Virus record (IMG/VR): IMGVR_UViG_3300038701_002134
Location: 1-23,714 of that record
Reading direction: 5' to 3' (one strand)
Source: a virus
DNA length: 23,714 nucleotides
The notes under the pieces were generated by a model, which saw only the letters and a list, made by a program, of their open reading frames with translations, made no database searches and was not told the DNA's origin. Positions 14,952 through 21,190 of this stretch are shown here, in pieces (position 1 is the first letter of the stretch; the number at the start of each line of letters is the position of its first letter). The position numbers and the translations under genes were made by a program.

Positions 14952-15887
14952 ATGGCGAATGATTTTGAGCGTGCGGTCGTGGTCGACCCTGATGGCTATT
15001 TCATGGCGGCTCTGCAGTGGGAAAAGGGAACCCCCGCGCCGGATCTGCAAACACGTCTGACCAAGGGGTCGGCACCTAAGCTGATCATGCTGCGCGACCC
15101 CTACGCTATCGAGCACGTCAGCCCGGCGTATCGGTGGGACTTTACCCCCGTTAGGGAGCAACCAGACCCGGACGGCCCAACGCATTTTGTGCGTGCCGGG
15201 ACATGGCAGAAACCGACCGAACGTCGCTGGATTGTCAGCCAACGGCGTGATTTCCCGGATCTGTGGTTTCTTACAGGCGAGCGCGCGATCTGGCCTGAGC
15301 GTCCGCCACGGCTGGCAGAGGGCGCCAAGTTTGTCGACGCCGAGCCCCCGGCGGATCGCACAAATAAACCCATATGGCATGATGCACGCGGCGAGTGGGT
15401 TCTGCCCCGGCGGTTCCTTGTCTGCGACGCGGACGGCTGCGTCCTGAATACCGTTCTGTCCTATATCGAGGAGGATCGCCCCGAACTGCCCGACGGCGGG
15501 TATTTCGTCGAGGAGGTCGAGCCGTTGACCGGGATCGACAGTCGCGGCGAGACGGTGCCGGTCGCACAGGGCGATATTGTCCGCCCGGACGGATCGGTCG
15601 AGATCCGCGCAACGCCGCAATATCGCGAGGTGCCGGTCGAGCACCTTATCCGGGCTATGGAGGGCGCCAAAGTGTTCGATGCCTTTGTCGGCTTCCTGCG
15701 CGACAAAGGTATCTCTGTTGACGCATTCCGGGGGCTCGGGAGCGCCAGCATCGGAACCGTTGTTATCCGGGACTTCATCGATCAGGCGGACGGACTGTCT
15801 ACGTCTGAGGCCTATCAACAGATACAACTGCGAGCCGAGGAAAAGCACGACGCAGAGCTCGCCTTGCTGGCAGTAATGCGGGGGTGA
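14952..15887 (+). CDS. Tail-fibre-associated protein of unknown function
   Basis: This 311-residue protein starts 3 nt after the adhesin, with GGGAGG upstream. It holds two similar segments: V-V-V-D-P-D-G-Y-F-M-A-A-L (about 9-21) and F-L-V-C-D-A-D-G-C-V-L-N-T (about 155-167), each followed by a Pro/Glu-rich turn, suggesting an internal duplication. Residues 140-152 (P-I-W-H-D-A-R-G-E-W-V-L-P) recall the W-rich stretches of tail-fibre assembly proteins. The C-terminal 80 residues are helical with a charged end. It may be an assembly chaperone for the adhesin or a second tip subunit. I do not recognise a named family. Confidence 0.6.
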   Translation: MANDFERAVVVDPDGYFMAALQWEKGTPAPDLQTRLTKGSAPKLIMLRDPYAIEHVSPAYRWDFTPVREQPDPDGPTHFVRAGTWQKPTERRWIVSQRRDFPDLWFLTGERAIWPERPPRLAEGAKFVDAEPPADRTNKPIWHDARGEWVLPRRFLVCDADGCVLNTVLSYIEEDRPELPDGGYFVEEVEPLTGIDSRGETVPVAQGDIVRPDGSVEIRATPQYREVPVEHLIRAMEGAKVFDAFVGFLRDKGISVDAFRGLGSASIGTVVIRDFIDQADGLSTSEAYQQIQLRAEEKHDAELALLAVMRG

Positions 15888-15891
15888 TCGA

Positions 15892-16563
15892 ATGACGGTT
15901 AAGGAGGCGGTAGAACGGGATAGCGTGGGGATGCGATGGGTGCGGACAGCCGCAACCACAATAACAGCCGTTGCGGGCGCGCTTGTGGTGGTCTGGGCTA
16001 CTGTAGTTTGGACGGTGGGCCCGCGTGTGAACGCATGGGCCAACGACTTGATTGATGATGCAACCAAGGATTTGCAGATCGAAGCGAGTAAATCGGCCGC
16101 ACACCTCGACCGGCTCGACAAGGTGGTCGAGCGACTGGAAAAGAACGTCACGGCATTAGGGGAGGCGGTTGCCCAGAACGTCGCCCCGTCGTGGCGGTTC
16201 TCCTTACCCGACACCAGCATCAGTGACGGCCGTATCGGCGGCAAGGTTATAATCACGGCCGGGGGCTACAAATTGCGCGAATGCGGTATCCCCCGCGTGG
16301 ATCTCTATTTTATCAACGGCGGGGGCGCCTATCACCGTTTTGTAAAGTCGTCCCTCCTGTCAGACACCAATCGCGGCGTCGCACTCCCCATGGACCCCGA
16401 CCGGCTGCAGGTCATAAGCTACACCGCCGAAATCCCTGCGGACGACGGCGTATCCCCCGGGCGCGGGCACGGCTATATCTCCGTCACCTACCCCGACAAC
16501 TGCCCCGGCGTCCGAGAGGAGACAGCCGGGCCCCTACAGTTCAGGATTTTGCCCAATGGCTAG
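15892..16563 (+). CDS. Membrane/coiled-coil protein with C-terminal beta domain, upstream of muramidase
   Basis: This 223-residue protein has an N-terminal membrane segment (about residues 19-43, T-A-A-T-T-I-T-A-V-A-G-A-L-V-V-V-W). A heptad-like helix follows (about 48-95). Then comes a separate beta domain (about 105-223) with Cys134 and Cys208 (counted by eye), which may form a disulphide. The domain contains I-P-R-V-D-L-Y-F-I-N-G-G-G-A-Y and ends near F-R-I-L-P. Topology would put the C-terminal domain in the periplasm. It overlaps the muramidase start by 8 nt, so a lysis or spanin-like role is possible. It could instead be a surface-acting protein such as an exclusion factor. No family recognised. 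Confidence 0.65.
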   Translation: MTVKEAVERDSVGMRWVRTAATTITAVAGALVVVWATVVWTVGPRVNAWANDLIDDATKDLQIEASKSAAHLDRLDKVVERLEKNVTALGEAVAQNVAPSWRFSLPDTSISDGRIGGKVIITAGGYKLRECGIPRVDLYFINGGGAYHRFVKSSLLSDTNRGVALPMDPDRLQVISYTAEIPADDGVSPGRGHGYISVTYPDNCPGVREETAGPLQFRILPNG

Positions 16564-17356
16564 GAATAATTTTGGCCCCGTCATGGATCAAGTTTACAAG
16601 CATGAAGGCGGCTATGTGGACCACCCCAAAGATCCCGGCGGGGCGACAAACATGGGGATCACCCATAGAACCCTTGCAGCTGAGCGGGGTCGGCCCGTCA
16701 CAAAACAGGACGTGCGCGCCCTCTCGCGCGATGAGGCGGACGAAATATATCGCCGCAGATACTGGCAAGCCGTCAAGGCCGACGCGCTCCCTTACGGCCT
16801 CGATCTGGTGGCGATGGATGGCGCAGTAAACTCAGGCCCAGCGCGCGGCGCAAAGTGGCTGCAGATCGGCGTCGGCGCCAAGGCGGACGGCAAGGTCGGC
16901 CCCGAGACAATCACCAAGGCACAGGGCGCCAGTGTGCGGGCTATTGAGGTGGCCTGTGACGCGCGAATGTCGTTCCTGCGGGCTCTGCGCCACTGGGGCA
17001 CCTTTGGCCGTGGGTGGAGCCGCAGGGTGGCGTCTGTGGAGGCGGTAGGGACACGCATGTATCTTATGTCAGCGCACGGGCGCACCGTGACCCGTTCCGG
17101 GCTCGAGGAGCGCGTTACCGTCGCAGAGGAGCAGGCACAGGATGAGCGTCGCGCAGGCGGCGTGCAGGCTGCAAGCACTGGTGCGGGTGCAGGCAGTGGG
17201 GCAATGGCGGCCGACTTGTCGCCCGCAATGATCTCGGCCCTAGCTCTCGGGGTCGGGGTCATTGTGGCCCTGTTGATTTGGCGGGCGGTACGAAAGGCCC
17301 GTTACCATGAGGATCGCCGCGAAGCGTTTGCGGCTCAAATGGAGTATATCAAATGA
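16556..17356 (+). CDS. GH108 N-acetylmuramidase endolysin with C-terminal membrane anchor
   Basis: This 266-residue protein cleaves peptidoglycan. Residues 11-33 hold V-Y-K-H-E17-G-G-Y-V-D-H-P-K-D-P-G-G-A-T-N, the GH108 signature with its catalytic Glu, followed by M-G-I-T. The domain continues with W-Q-A-V, A-M-D-G-A-V-N-S-G-P and a D-G-K-V-G-P-E-T peptidoglycan-binding-3 segment (about 111-118). After an Ala/Gly-rich linker, residues 222-243 form one membrane helix followed by a basic tail (R-K-A-R-Y-H). The layout matches proteins usually called holin-associated N-acetylmuramidase in Alphaproteobacteria. The catalytic domain would face the periplasm with the tail inside, although no N-terminal signal is present. 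AGGA lies 9 nt upstream, and the end overlaps the next ATG. Confidence 0.9.
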   Translation: MARNNFGPVMDQVYKHEGGYVDHPKDPGGATNMGITHRTLAAERGRPVTKQDVRALSRDEADEIYRRRYWQAVKADALPYGLDLVAMDGAVNSGPARGAKWLQIGVGAKADGKVGPETITKAQGASVRAIEVACDARMSFLRALRHWGTFGRGWSRRVASVEAVGTRMYLMSAHGRTVTRSGLEERVTVAEEQAQDERRAGGVQAASTGAGAGSGAMAADLSPAMISALALGVGVIVALLIWRAVRKARYHEDRREAFAAQMEYIK

Positions 17357-17562
17357 AAGGTTTCAGAACCCTAGCCGTGAACGCGGTGGCGGCCCTCCCG
17401 GTCGTCGCTAACGTCGTTGTTTCGCTCAACTCTGAGGGGCTGGCAGCGTTGATCCCGGCGCAATATATGGGGCTGTACACGCTGGCGGTGATCATCGCTA
17501 ACGTCTACCTGCGGTCCATCACCACGACACCCATAGGCCGTCGCGACCGGGCGGGGCCCTGA
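17353..17562 (+). CDS. Small two-helix membrane protein, holin-like
   Basis: This 69-residue protein starts at an ATGA that overlaps the muramidase stop. It has two hydrophobic helices (about 8-25, A-V-N-A-V-A-A-L-P-V-V-A-N-V-V-V, and 36-53, Y-M-G-L-Y-T-L-A-V-I-I-A-N-V-Y-L) and a basic C-terminus (R-R-D-R-A). Size, topology and place between the muramidase and a second membrane protein fit a holin or antiholin. No catalytic motif is present. Which of the two adjacent membrane proteins makes the lethal hole cannot be decided here. Confidence 0.75.
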   Translation: MKGFRTLAVNAVAALPVVANVVVSLNSEGLAALIPAQYMGLYTLAVIIANVYLRSITTTPIGRRDRAGP

Positions 17563-17563
17563 T

Positions 17564-17935
17564 ATGTGGGGCGCTATCTGGAATTTTCTGACCGGGGGCG
17601 CGCTAAATCGCGTGCTTGATACCGTCGACAAGCGGATCGAGACTGACCAAAACCGCGACAAGATCAAAGGCGATATCCTTATCGCCTCGATCCGCTCCCG
17701 TGGCGACTGGATGAGGGCCGGGGGCTTTGTGCTTATGCTCCTGTTTGCGGTCCCTCTGGCGGCCTACTTCGCCTATGTTTTGGCCTACTCAGCCCTGTGG
17801 TGCTCGCGGTGTATATATCCACAGGACTTTATTGTCGCGGCTCTGCCCCCGCCGTTCGACGAATGGTCGGCGGCGATCATTGTGTCGATCTTTGGGGTCG
17901 TCGGCGTCGGCCTTGTGACCGGTAAGGGCAAATAA
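17564..17935 (+). CDS. Holin family protein (GTA-type)
   Basis: This 123-residue protein has a short amphipathic N-terminus (W-G-A-I-W-N-F-L-T-G-G-A-L-N-R-V-L-D), a charged stretch with I-E-T-D-Q-N-R-D-K, then R-G-D-W-M-R-A-G-G-F-V-L-M-L-L leading to two membrane helices (about 53-75 and 101-119). This arrangement resembles the phage/GTA holins of Alphaproteobacteria. It closes the rightward structural and lysis block, starting 1 nt after the small membrane protein. The helices are linked by a loop with two Cys and a Pro-rich stretch. Role inferred from context and topology. Confidence 0.78.
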   Translation: MWGAIWNFLTGGALNRVLDTVDKRIETDQNRDKIKGDILIASIRSRGDWMRAGGFVLMLLFAVPLAAYFAYVLAYSALWCSRCIYPQDFIVAALPPPFDEWSAAIIVSIFGVVGVGLVTGKGK

Positions 17936-17960
17936 AAGAAGCCCCGAGCGAACCCGGGGC
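17931..17960 (-). terminator. Leftward rho-independent terminator ending the accessory operon
   Basis: Read leftward, GCCCCG and CGGGGC form a 6-bp stem around an 8-nt loop, followed by TTCTTTTATT. The T-run lies only on the minus strand, so it stops the leftward operon, while the same stem lies just after the holin stop for rightward transcription. It is 72 nt past the last leftward stop codon. Confidence 0.72.
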
Positions 17961-17974
17961 CAGTGAGGCAAGCC

Positions 17975-18088
17975 ATGAAAGGCTTTGAGCAGTATTCAAA
18001 CGGCAAACTTGTCGCCTTGAACGCATCCAGACTAGCCGCGATCCCCTTTGAGTGGCAACCGGAAAAACGCCTTTCCGGTGCGCAGTGA
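17975..18088 (+). CDS. Possible 37-residue protein, antisense to the end of the leftward operon
   Basis: An ATG at 17975 with GTGAGG about 8 nt upstream opens a frame to TGA at 18086-18088. The product has an N-G-K-L-V-A-L-N-A-S-R-L-A-A-I-P stretch that reads like a short beta-hairpin with a natural residue mix. Its last 57 nt overlap, on the other strand, the end of the 82-residue gene. It would be the last gene of the rightward block, beyond a hairpin. It is short, so it may be chance. Confidence 0.4.
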   Translation: MKGFEQYSNGKLVALNASRLAAIPFEWQPEKRLSGAQ

Positions 18089-18280
18089 CTGCAGGCCGAC
18101 GGACAGGGCGAGCGCCAGAGAGGACGCATCCTCAAAAGGCACGGCAACTAACAAGGTTTTGGCGTTCGCCGGGATCTCACTCTCGAAAGAGCGCAGCTGC
18201 TCTATAAGGGTTTCGAGGTTCTGCGCGTCGCGGTCAGAGATCGAGAGGGGCACGCCTTCTAGGAATTTGTTAAGGTCCAT
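18032..18280 (-). CDS. Hypothetical protein, last gene of leftward operon
   Basis: This 82-residue protein starts at ATG 18280, where AAAGGG lies about 7 nt upstream and the start overlaps the previous stop by 11 nt. An alternative ATG at 18295 would add five residues. Residues about 16-36 (I-S-D-R-D-A-Q-N-L-E-T-L-I-E-Q-L) look helical, followed by K-T-L-L-V-A-V-P-F-E-D-A-S-S-L-A-L-A-L-S, a strand-helix pair. No Cys or membrane segment is evident. Family not recognised. It precedes the leftward terminator. Confidence 0.65.
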   Translation of the reverse strand: MDLNKFLEGVPLSISDRDAQNLETLIEQLRSFESEIPANAKTLLVAVPFEDASSLALALSVGLQSLRTGKAFFRLPLKGDRG

Positions 18281-18482
18281 TTCGAGCCCTTTCATGCGCC
18301 GCGCGGCCGAGGCGATTTGCCAGCTGGTCCAGCTGATCGGGTGACAGCCCCGGGTGGTCGGCAAGGACGGTGTAGGCGATATTCAAGAGGTCGTCGCCTT
18401 TGATACGGGCGAATGCGTCCCTTGCCATTTCGGTCGCCACATAGCAGCGTTCGCGCTGCAGATCTGTTCTGCGGGACGTCAT
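18270..18482 (-). CDS. Small helical hypothetical protein
   Basis: This 70-residue protein begins at an ATGA overlap with the upstream gene (ATG 18482), which decides the start against a longer frame with no such coupling. It is charged and mostly helical, with R-E-R-C-Y-V-A-T-E-M-A-R-D-A-F near the N-terminus and L-S-P-D-Q-L-D-Q-L-A-N-R-L-G-R-A-A-H-E near the end, the latter an amphipathic helix. It could bind nucleic acid or another protein. No named family is recognised. Confidence 0.65.
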   Translation of the reverse strand: MTSRRTDLQRERCYVATEMARDAFARIKGDDLLNIAYTVLADHPGLSPDQLDQLANRLGRAAHERARNGP

Positions 18483-18769
18483 GACGGACCCCCAATACGC
18501 AGGCGCCCTGCCGTCTGATCGTCCAGCAATGTGCGGCCTTCTCCGAAGGATACGCACAGGCGCCCCAGCTGGTCGACATAGAGTGGCGCGTCGAGGGCCA
18601 GAGCGTCGATGCCAAGCTTATCCTTTGACGTCGAGCCGTTGGCATACAGGCGGACGTATCCCCCGGCCGCAGCGGCAAACAGCTTGCCCTCCCGTTCGTA
18701 CAAGTCGGCCACTTTGAACACGCCTCCGATTTTCAGGATAGCGGTTTCACCTTCAAGCTGTTTGAACAT
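18479..18769 (-). CDS. Hypothetical beta-rich protein
   Basis: This 96-residue protein starts at ATG 18769, one base into the previous stop (TGATG). It is mainly beta: T-A-I-L-K-I-G-G-V-F-K-V-A-D-L-Y, then G-K-L-F-A-A-A-A-G-G-Y-V-R-L-Y, a T-S-K-D-K-L turn, and L-G-R-L-C-V. The pattern of a Gly/aromatic strand pair followed by G-S-T-S is like small conserved proteins of Rhodobacteraceae phages, but I cannot name a family. It has no signal peptide, unlike the two genes before it, and probably acts in the cytoplasm. Confidence 0.7.
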   Translation of the reverse strand: MFKQLEGETAILKIGGVFKVADLYEREGKLFAAAAGGYVRLYANGSTSKDKLGIDALALDAPLYVDQLGRLCVSFGEGRTLLDDQTAGRLRIGGPS

Positions 18770-19140
18770 CAGAACGCCCCCCGGCAGTGTTCATCCATCA
18801 TGGCGCGCAGGGCTTCGCGCTCCCGGGGCCAGTCGCCAGCGATAGCAACCCCGGCCAGCGCGTATGCAAGGTTGATGATTTTCTCGACGACGCGGATCTC
18901 GCGCGGATCGGTCAATTCAGCGCCCGGCGCACCGGTCACGGCCTCGATATTTTGGCGGATCGTAACCAGATCCTGCCCGGTGCGGTCGTGGATATCCACG
19001 GCCATAGTGGCGACCGTGATCGTTACCGGGCCGCAGGGGTCGATTTTGGGGCGCGATGATTTGCCGTTCGATATGTCCTGAGCCTGCGCCGAGATCCCGA
19101 CGGTAAGGGCCAGAGCGGTGGCTGTGATTGTCTTAAACAT
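18769..19140 (-). CDS. Exported small protein with two Cys
   Basis: This 123-residue protein starts at ATG 19140, chosen because AGGAG lies about 9 nt upstream and it begins with a signal peptide. Residues 1-20 are M-F-K followed by a hydrophobic core (T-A-L-A-L-T-V-G-I), with probable cleavage after A18-Q-A20. The mature part has Cys36 (D-P-C-G-P) and Cys119 (E-H-C-R-G), which may form a disulphide, and a long helical middle (R-V-V-E-K-I-I-N-L-A-Y-A-L-A-G-V-A-I-A). It probably works in the periplasm. It may change the host envelope or block other phages, but this is inferred only from export and operon context. Confidence 0.7.
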   Translation of the reverse strand: MFKTITATALALTVGISAQAQDISNGKSSRPKIDPCGPVTITVATMAVDIHDRTGQDLVTIRQNIEAVTGAPGAELTDPREIRVVEKIINLAYALAGVAIAGDWPREREALRAMMDEHCRGAF

Positions 19141-19157
19141 GGCAGGGGGCTCCTGTG

Positions 19158-19703
19158 TTAGAGTGGGGTGGCTTTGATGTACCGGCGGCACTTGTCGAGC
19201 TCTCGAACGCCATCGGCAGATCCGCGTAGGGAAAAGTTTAGCAGGCCTTTGCCCTCGCGGTCGATCACGTCAAGTTTGTGGTAGGCCATGAAGTCTGCCA
19301 CAAAGCCGCGCTGTGCTGGATCTTGCCCGAACACAAATTCGACGACATAAAGGCCCTTCTCTCGGTAGTATTTCGACCGGGCACCGCTGAGGCTCCACTG
19401 TGTCGACTGCCTGCCGGGCGAGCGCATTTCGATATCCACGGTAACGGTGTTCCCGTTGGAATGCGTGCCGTTGATCGCATAGAGCAGCAGCGTATAGACG
19501 CCATCGGGGTCGACCATCAAGGTTAGCTGGCCCTCGCCCTTGTGGGTGTTGGACAGCTTGCAATAGAAGCCTTCAAGCTCTGTATCCACGGCGGACACGT
19601 TCCAGAACCCGCCCGACCACAAGGGGAACTCCTCGGCCGCGACCGGCTGGGCAAGTGATGCCCAACCAGCGAGCAAGACGGAGAGCGCCTTACGAAATTT
19701 CAT
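19158..19703 (-). CDS. Exported beta-rich protein with a conserved Cys pair
   Basis: This 181-residue protein starts at ATG 19703 (GAGGAGG about 10 nt upstream). Residues 1-23 form a signal peptide (M-K-F-R-K, a hydrophobic core, V-A-A with cleavage before E24). The mature chain is beta-rich, with Cys48 (F-Y-C-K-L) and Cys172 (D-K-C-R-R) as a likely disulphide. The L-N-F-S-L-R-G-S-A-D-G-V-R-E-L-D-K-C ending recalls small periplasmic proteins of Alphaproteobacteria such as the IalB-like group, but the match is weak. It lies next to a second exported protein in one operon, so the phage probably alters the envelope. Start overlaps the previous stop by 14 nt. Confidence 0.72.
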   Translation of the reverse strand: MKFRKALSVLLAGWASLAQPVAAEEFPLWSGGFWNVSAVDTELEGFYCKLSNTHKGEGQLTLMVDPDGVYTLLLYAINGTHSNGNTVTVDIEMRSPGRQSTQWSLSGARSKYYREKGLYVVEFVFGQDPAQRGFVADFMAYHKLDVIDREGKGLLNFSLRGSADGVRELDKCRRYIKATPL

Positions 19704-20235
19704 CGGCCTTGCCCTCCTCGATCTGTTTGGCGTCTGCAGGGGAGCTAACGGCAAAGGCCGTGTGATCGACGCCCAGCGCTGCAAGGTGCTCTTGTGCGGC
19801 TTTGGCGGCCTGTGAGGCGGCCAATTTACGCCCCGCCTCGGCGTCGTGCTCTACGCTCTGATTGAACAGCTTCACCGGGTCGGAGATACGCTGATTGATC
19901 CAGAGGAGCGGCTTTGAGCGGTCGTAGTCGATACGGTTCGTCGCGTCGTCCACAATCCGGGCCACTTTGATTTCGCGACCGTTATTGATCGGGACAAGCA
20001 CCCAGTCACCTTTGTCGAACACCTCGGCGCTTTTGTAGCTGTAGACGCCGGTAGAGTAGTGGAATTTCAGGGGTTCATGCGTGAAATATCCGGCGCCGTC
20101 TTCGATATCATCATCGTCAGAGTGAGCCTGCAAGGAGCGGGTTTTCGGTTTGCTCGGGTTCTGCAGGAATTTGACCGAATACACGCGGACGTTATTCATT
20201 ACCTGCAGGGCGAGAATTGAGTTATGGATTTGCAT
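19690..20235 (-). CDS. Hypothetical protein with SH3/KOW-like segment
   Basis: This 181-residue protein starts at ATG 20235, with AAAGGA about 10 nt upstream. Residues about 15-35 (V-R-V-Y-S-V-K-F-L-Q-N) begin a beta domain. A D-D-D-D-I-E-D acidic turn lies near 40. The core G-D-W-V-L-V-P-I-N-N-G-R-E-I-K-V-A-R-I-V (about 76-95) resembles the G-D-x-V-x-V...G-R-x-x-V-A-x-V strand-turn-strand of SH3 or KOW-like nucleic-acid or protein-binding domains. The C-terminal part (120-181) is Ala-rich and helical with charged ends. No export signal. Its function is not known. Confidence 0.65.
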   Translation of the reverse strand: MQIHNSILALQVMNNVRVYSVKFLQNPSKPKTRSLQAHSDDDDIEDGAGYFTHEPLKFHYSTGVYSYKSAEVFDKGDWVLVPINNGREIKVARIVDDATNRIDYDRSKPLLWINQRISDPVKLFNQSVEHDAEAGRKLAASQAAKAAQEHLAALGVDHTAFAVSSPADAKQIEEGKADEIS

Positions 20236-20265
20236 AATAGGGGGTTCCTTTGGTTTCGTTGGTGG

Positions 20266-20466
20266 TTAGAATGGGGGCTCATCGCCCGGGTGGTTCGGTC
20301 GCCACGGTGGCGGGTTATTTGGTGGAGCGTCCGGGGATCGAACCCGGCGGGCGTGGCGTTTAAATTCCGACCCGGCAACCTGCACACCCCTTGATAGAAC
20401 ACCTAGGCGATTGAGCTCGGCCTCGACATGCGGGGGCAGTTTCAAACGCCTAGTTTGGCTGCACAT
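20266..20466 (-). CDS. Small hypothetical protein, overlapping the tRNA-like segment
   Basis: An ATG at 20466 with AGAGGG about 12 nt upstream gives a 66-residue protein that overlaps the end of the DUF6011 gene. It has a helical L-P-P-H-V-E-A-E-L-N-R-L-G-V-L-S motif, an Arg-rich middle and a Pro-rich C-terminus (P-P-N-N-P-P-P-W-R-P-N-H-P). The segment that looks like a tRNA 3' end codes for its R-R-V-R-S-P-D-A-P-P stretch. If that segment is an attachment core, this frame may be partly chance. An earlier in-frame start at 20529 lies deep in the neighbour and is less likely. Family not recognised. Confidence 0.5.
   Translation of the reverse strand: MCSQTRRLKLPPHVEAELNRLGVLSRGVQVAGSEFKRHARRVRSPDAPPNNPPPWRPNHPGDEPPF
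20320..20347 (-). other. tRNA/tmRNA 3'-end-like sequence, candidate attP core
   Basis: Read leftward, CCGGG-TTCGATC-CCCGG (20347-20331) is a perfect 5-bp T-arm with consensus T-loop. It is followed by ACGCTCC, discriminator A and CCA (20330-20320). The T at acceptor position 70 is what tRNA-Ala and tmRNA have. Upstream, GGGGTGT (20384-20390) can pair with the acceptor through two G-T wobbles, but no sound anticodon arm forms and the span is only 71 nt. A full tRNA is therefore unlikely. Phage attP sites often copy the 3' end of a host tRNA, so an integration core is plausible. No integrase gene is in the window. Confidence 0.5.
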
Positions 20467-20867
20467 TCGGGGCCGAGCCCTCTTGCGATACTTTCGGGAT
20501 CTGTCAGCCTGCGTTTGCAGCGGCTGCATCGCCCATTATGCCAGAGCTCCACAGTAGTGGGCATGTGGCCGGATTTCAACGCCCCCAAAAGCCATTTGAG
20601 CGCCTTGAACGCTGGGTCTTGTGCGTCGCCGTTCCGTCCAGAATGCAGCACCGGGCCGCTCTTTGTGGCGCGCAGATAGCCGATGTAGTTATCGGCCACC
20701 CCATAGCGGACAAGTAGGGTGGAGACGCCGCGACTGATCTTATAGTCGAGCCTCTGGCCCGTGCGAGCCGACACAAGGCCGAACTCTGCGGCCCCTCCCG
20801 TGATGTAGGAGAGGGCGGCCTTGGGGTCGACTATTAAGCCGACAGGGGGTTGTGGTGTGGTTTGCAT
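20442..20867 (-). CDS. DUF6011-type zinc-binding protein
   Basis: This 141-residue protein ends in the DUF6011 pattern: W-H110-N-G-R-C114-S-R-C117-K-R-R-L-T-D-P-E-S-I-A-R-G-L-G-P-E-C135-A-A-K-L-G. The three Cys (and perhaps His110) suit one zinc site. The N-terminal 100 residues are mixed alpha/beta with D-Y-K-I-S-R-G and Y-I-G-Y-L-R strands, of unknown fold. Such domains occur in phage and plasmid proteins, often near replication or recombination genes, but the activity is not established. Start chosen at ATG 20867, with AAGGGG about 9 nt upstream. It is the third gene of the leftward operon. Confidence 0.82.
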   Translation of the reverse strand: MQTTPQPPVGLIVDPKAALSYITGGAAEFGLVSARTGQRLDYKISRGVSTLLVRYGVADNYIGYLRATKSGPVLHSGRNGDAQDPAFKALKWLLGALKSGHMPTTVELWHNGRCSRCKRRLTDPESIARGLGPECAAKLGV

Positions 20868-20879
20868 AGTCTCGGCCCC

Positions 20880-21128
20880 TTACAACGCGATCACAAGGCC
20901 AGCGGCGTGCAGCTTACTCTCTACCACGCCCCGGATATCGTGATGGACTTGGATCGTCAGGCGACGTTGATCGCCACGCAACATCGGCCCCAGAACGTCG
21001 CCAAGATCGCAGAGGCCCGGCATGGCCTTCTGCAGTCGCTTCATATGCACGCGGTAGGTGCTGGGGGTCGTCACGCAGCTGATAGTGCAGATATCGCTGG
21101 CGGTGCGGATCAGGGCTTTATCGGTCAT
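20880..21128 (-). CDS. Small hypothetical protein with own promoter
   Basis: This 82-residue protein starts at ATG 21128, with AAGGAAG about 9 nt upstream. It is basic and mixed alpha/beta, with Y-R-V-H-M-K-R-L-Q-K-A-M-P-G-L-C-D-L near the middle, the kind of helix seen in small DNA-binding proteins. A promoter with a perfect -35 lies 35-62 nt upstream. It may be a regulator, but no clear helix-turn-helix can be claimed. Function unknown. Confidence 0.65.
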   Translation of the reverse strand: MTDKALIRTASDICTISCVTTPSTYRVHMKRLQKAMPGLCDLGDVLGPMLRGDQRRLTIQVHHDIRGVVESKLHAAGLVIAL

Positions 21129-21162
21129 GGCGGGTCTTCCTTGTGTCTAGCTTATGTGGGAC

Positions 21163-21190
21163 AGAATACGGATTACGCTCTACCTGTCAA
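21163..21190 (-). promoter_or_regulatory. Leftward sigma-70-like promoter
   Basis: On the minus strand TTGACA (21190-21185) is a perfect -35. A 16-nt spacer follows, then TATTCT (21168-21163). It lies in the last codons of the 103-residue gene and points at the 82-residue gene, so it is an internal promoter of the leftward operon. Confidence 0.6.

Noticed and set aside
14200-15060. Rightward open frame of 286 codons overlapping the Gly-rich adhesin
   Set aside because: It runs in another frame of the Gly-rich gene, whose anchor and Gly-rich motifs are the plausible protein. The alternative is Ala/Arg/Pro/Ser-rich noise.
14874-16256. Long open frame of 460 codons on the minus strand
   Set aside because: It spans the tail-fibre-associated gene and the next membrane-protein gene in antisense, and its composition is low in sense-like motifs. 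It is a shadow.
20320-20390. A complete functional tRNA on the minus strand
   Set aside because: The T-arm and acceptor fit, but no 5-bp anticodon stem can be formed in any register I tried and the molecule would be about five nt too short.
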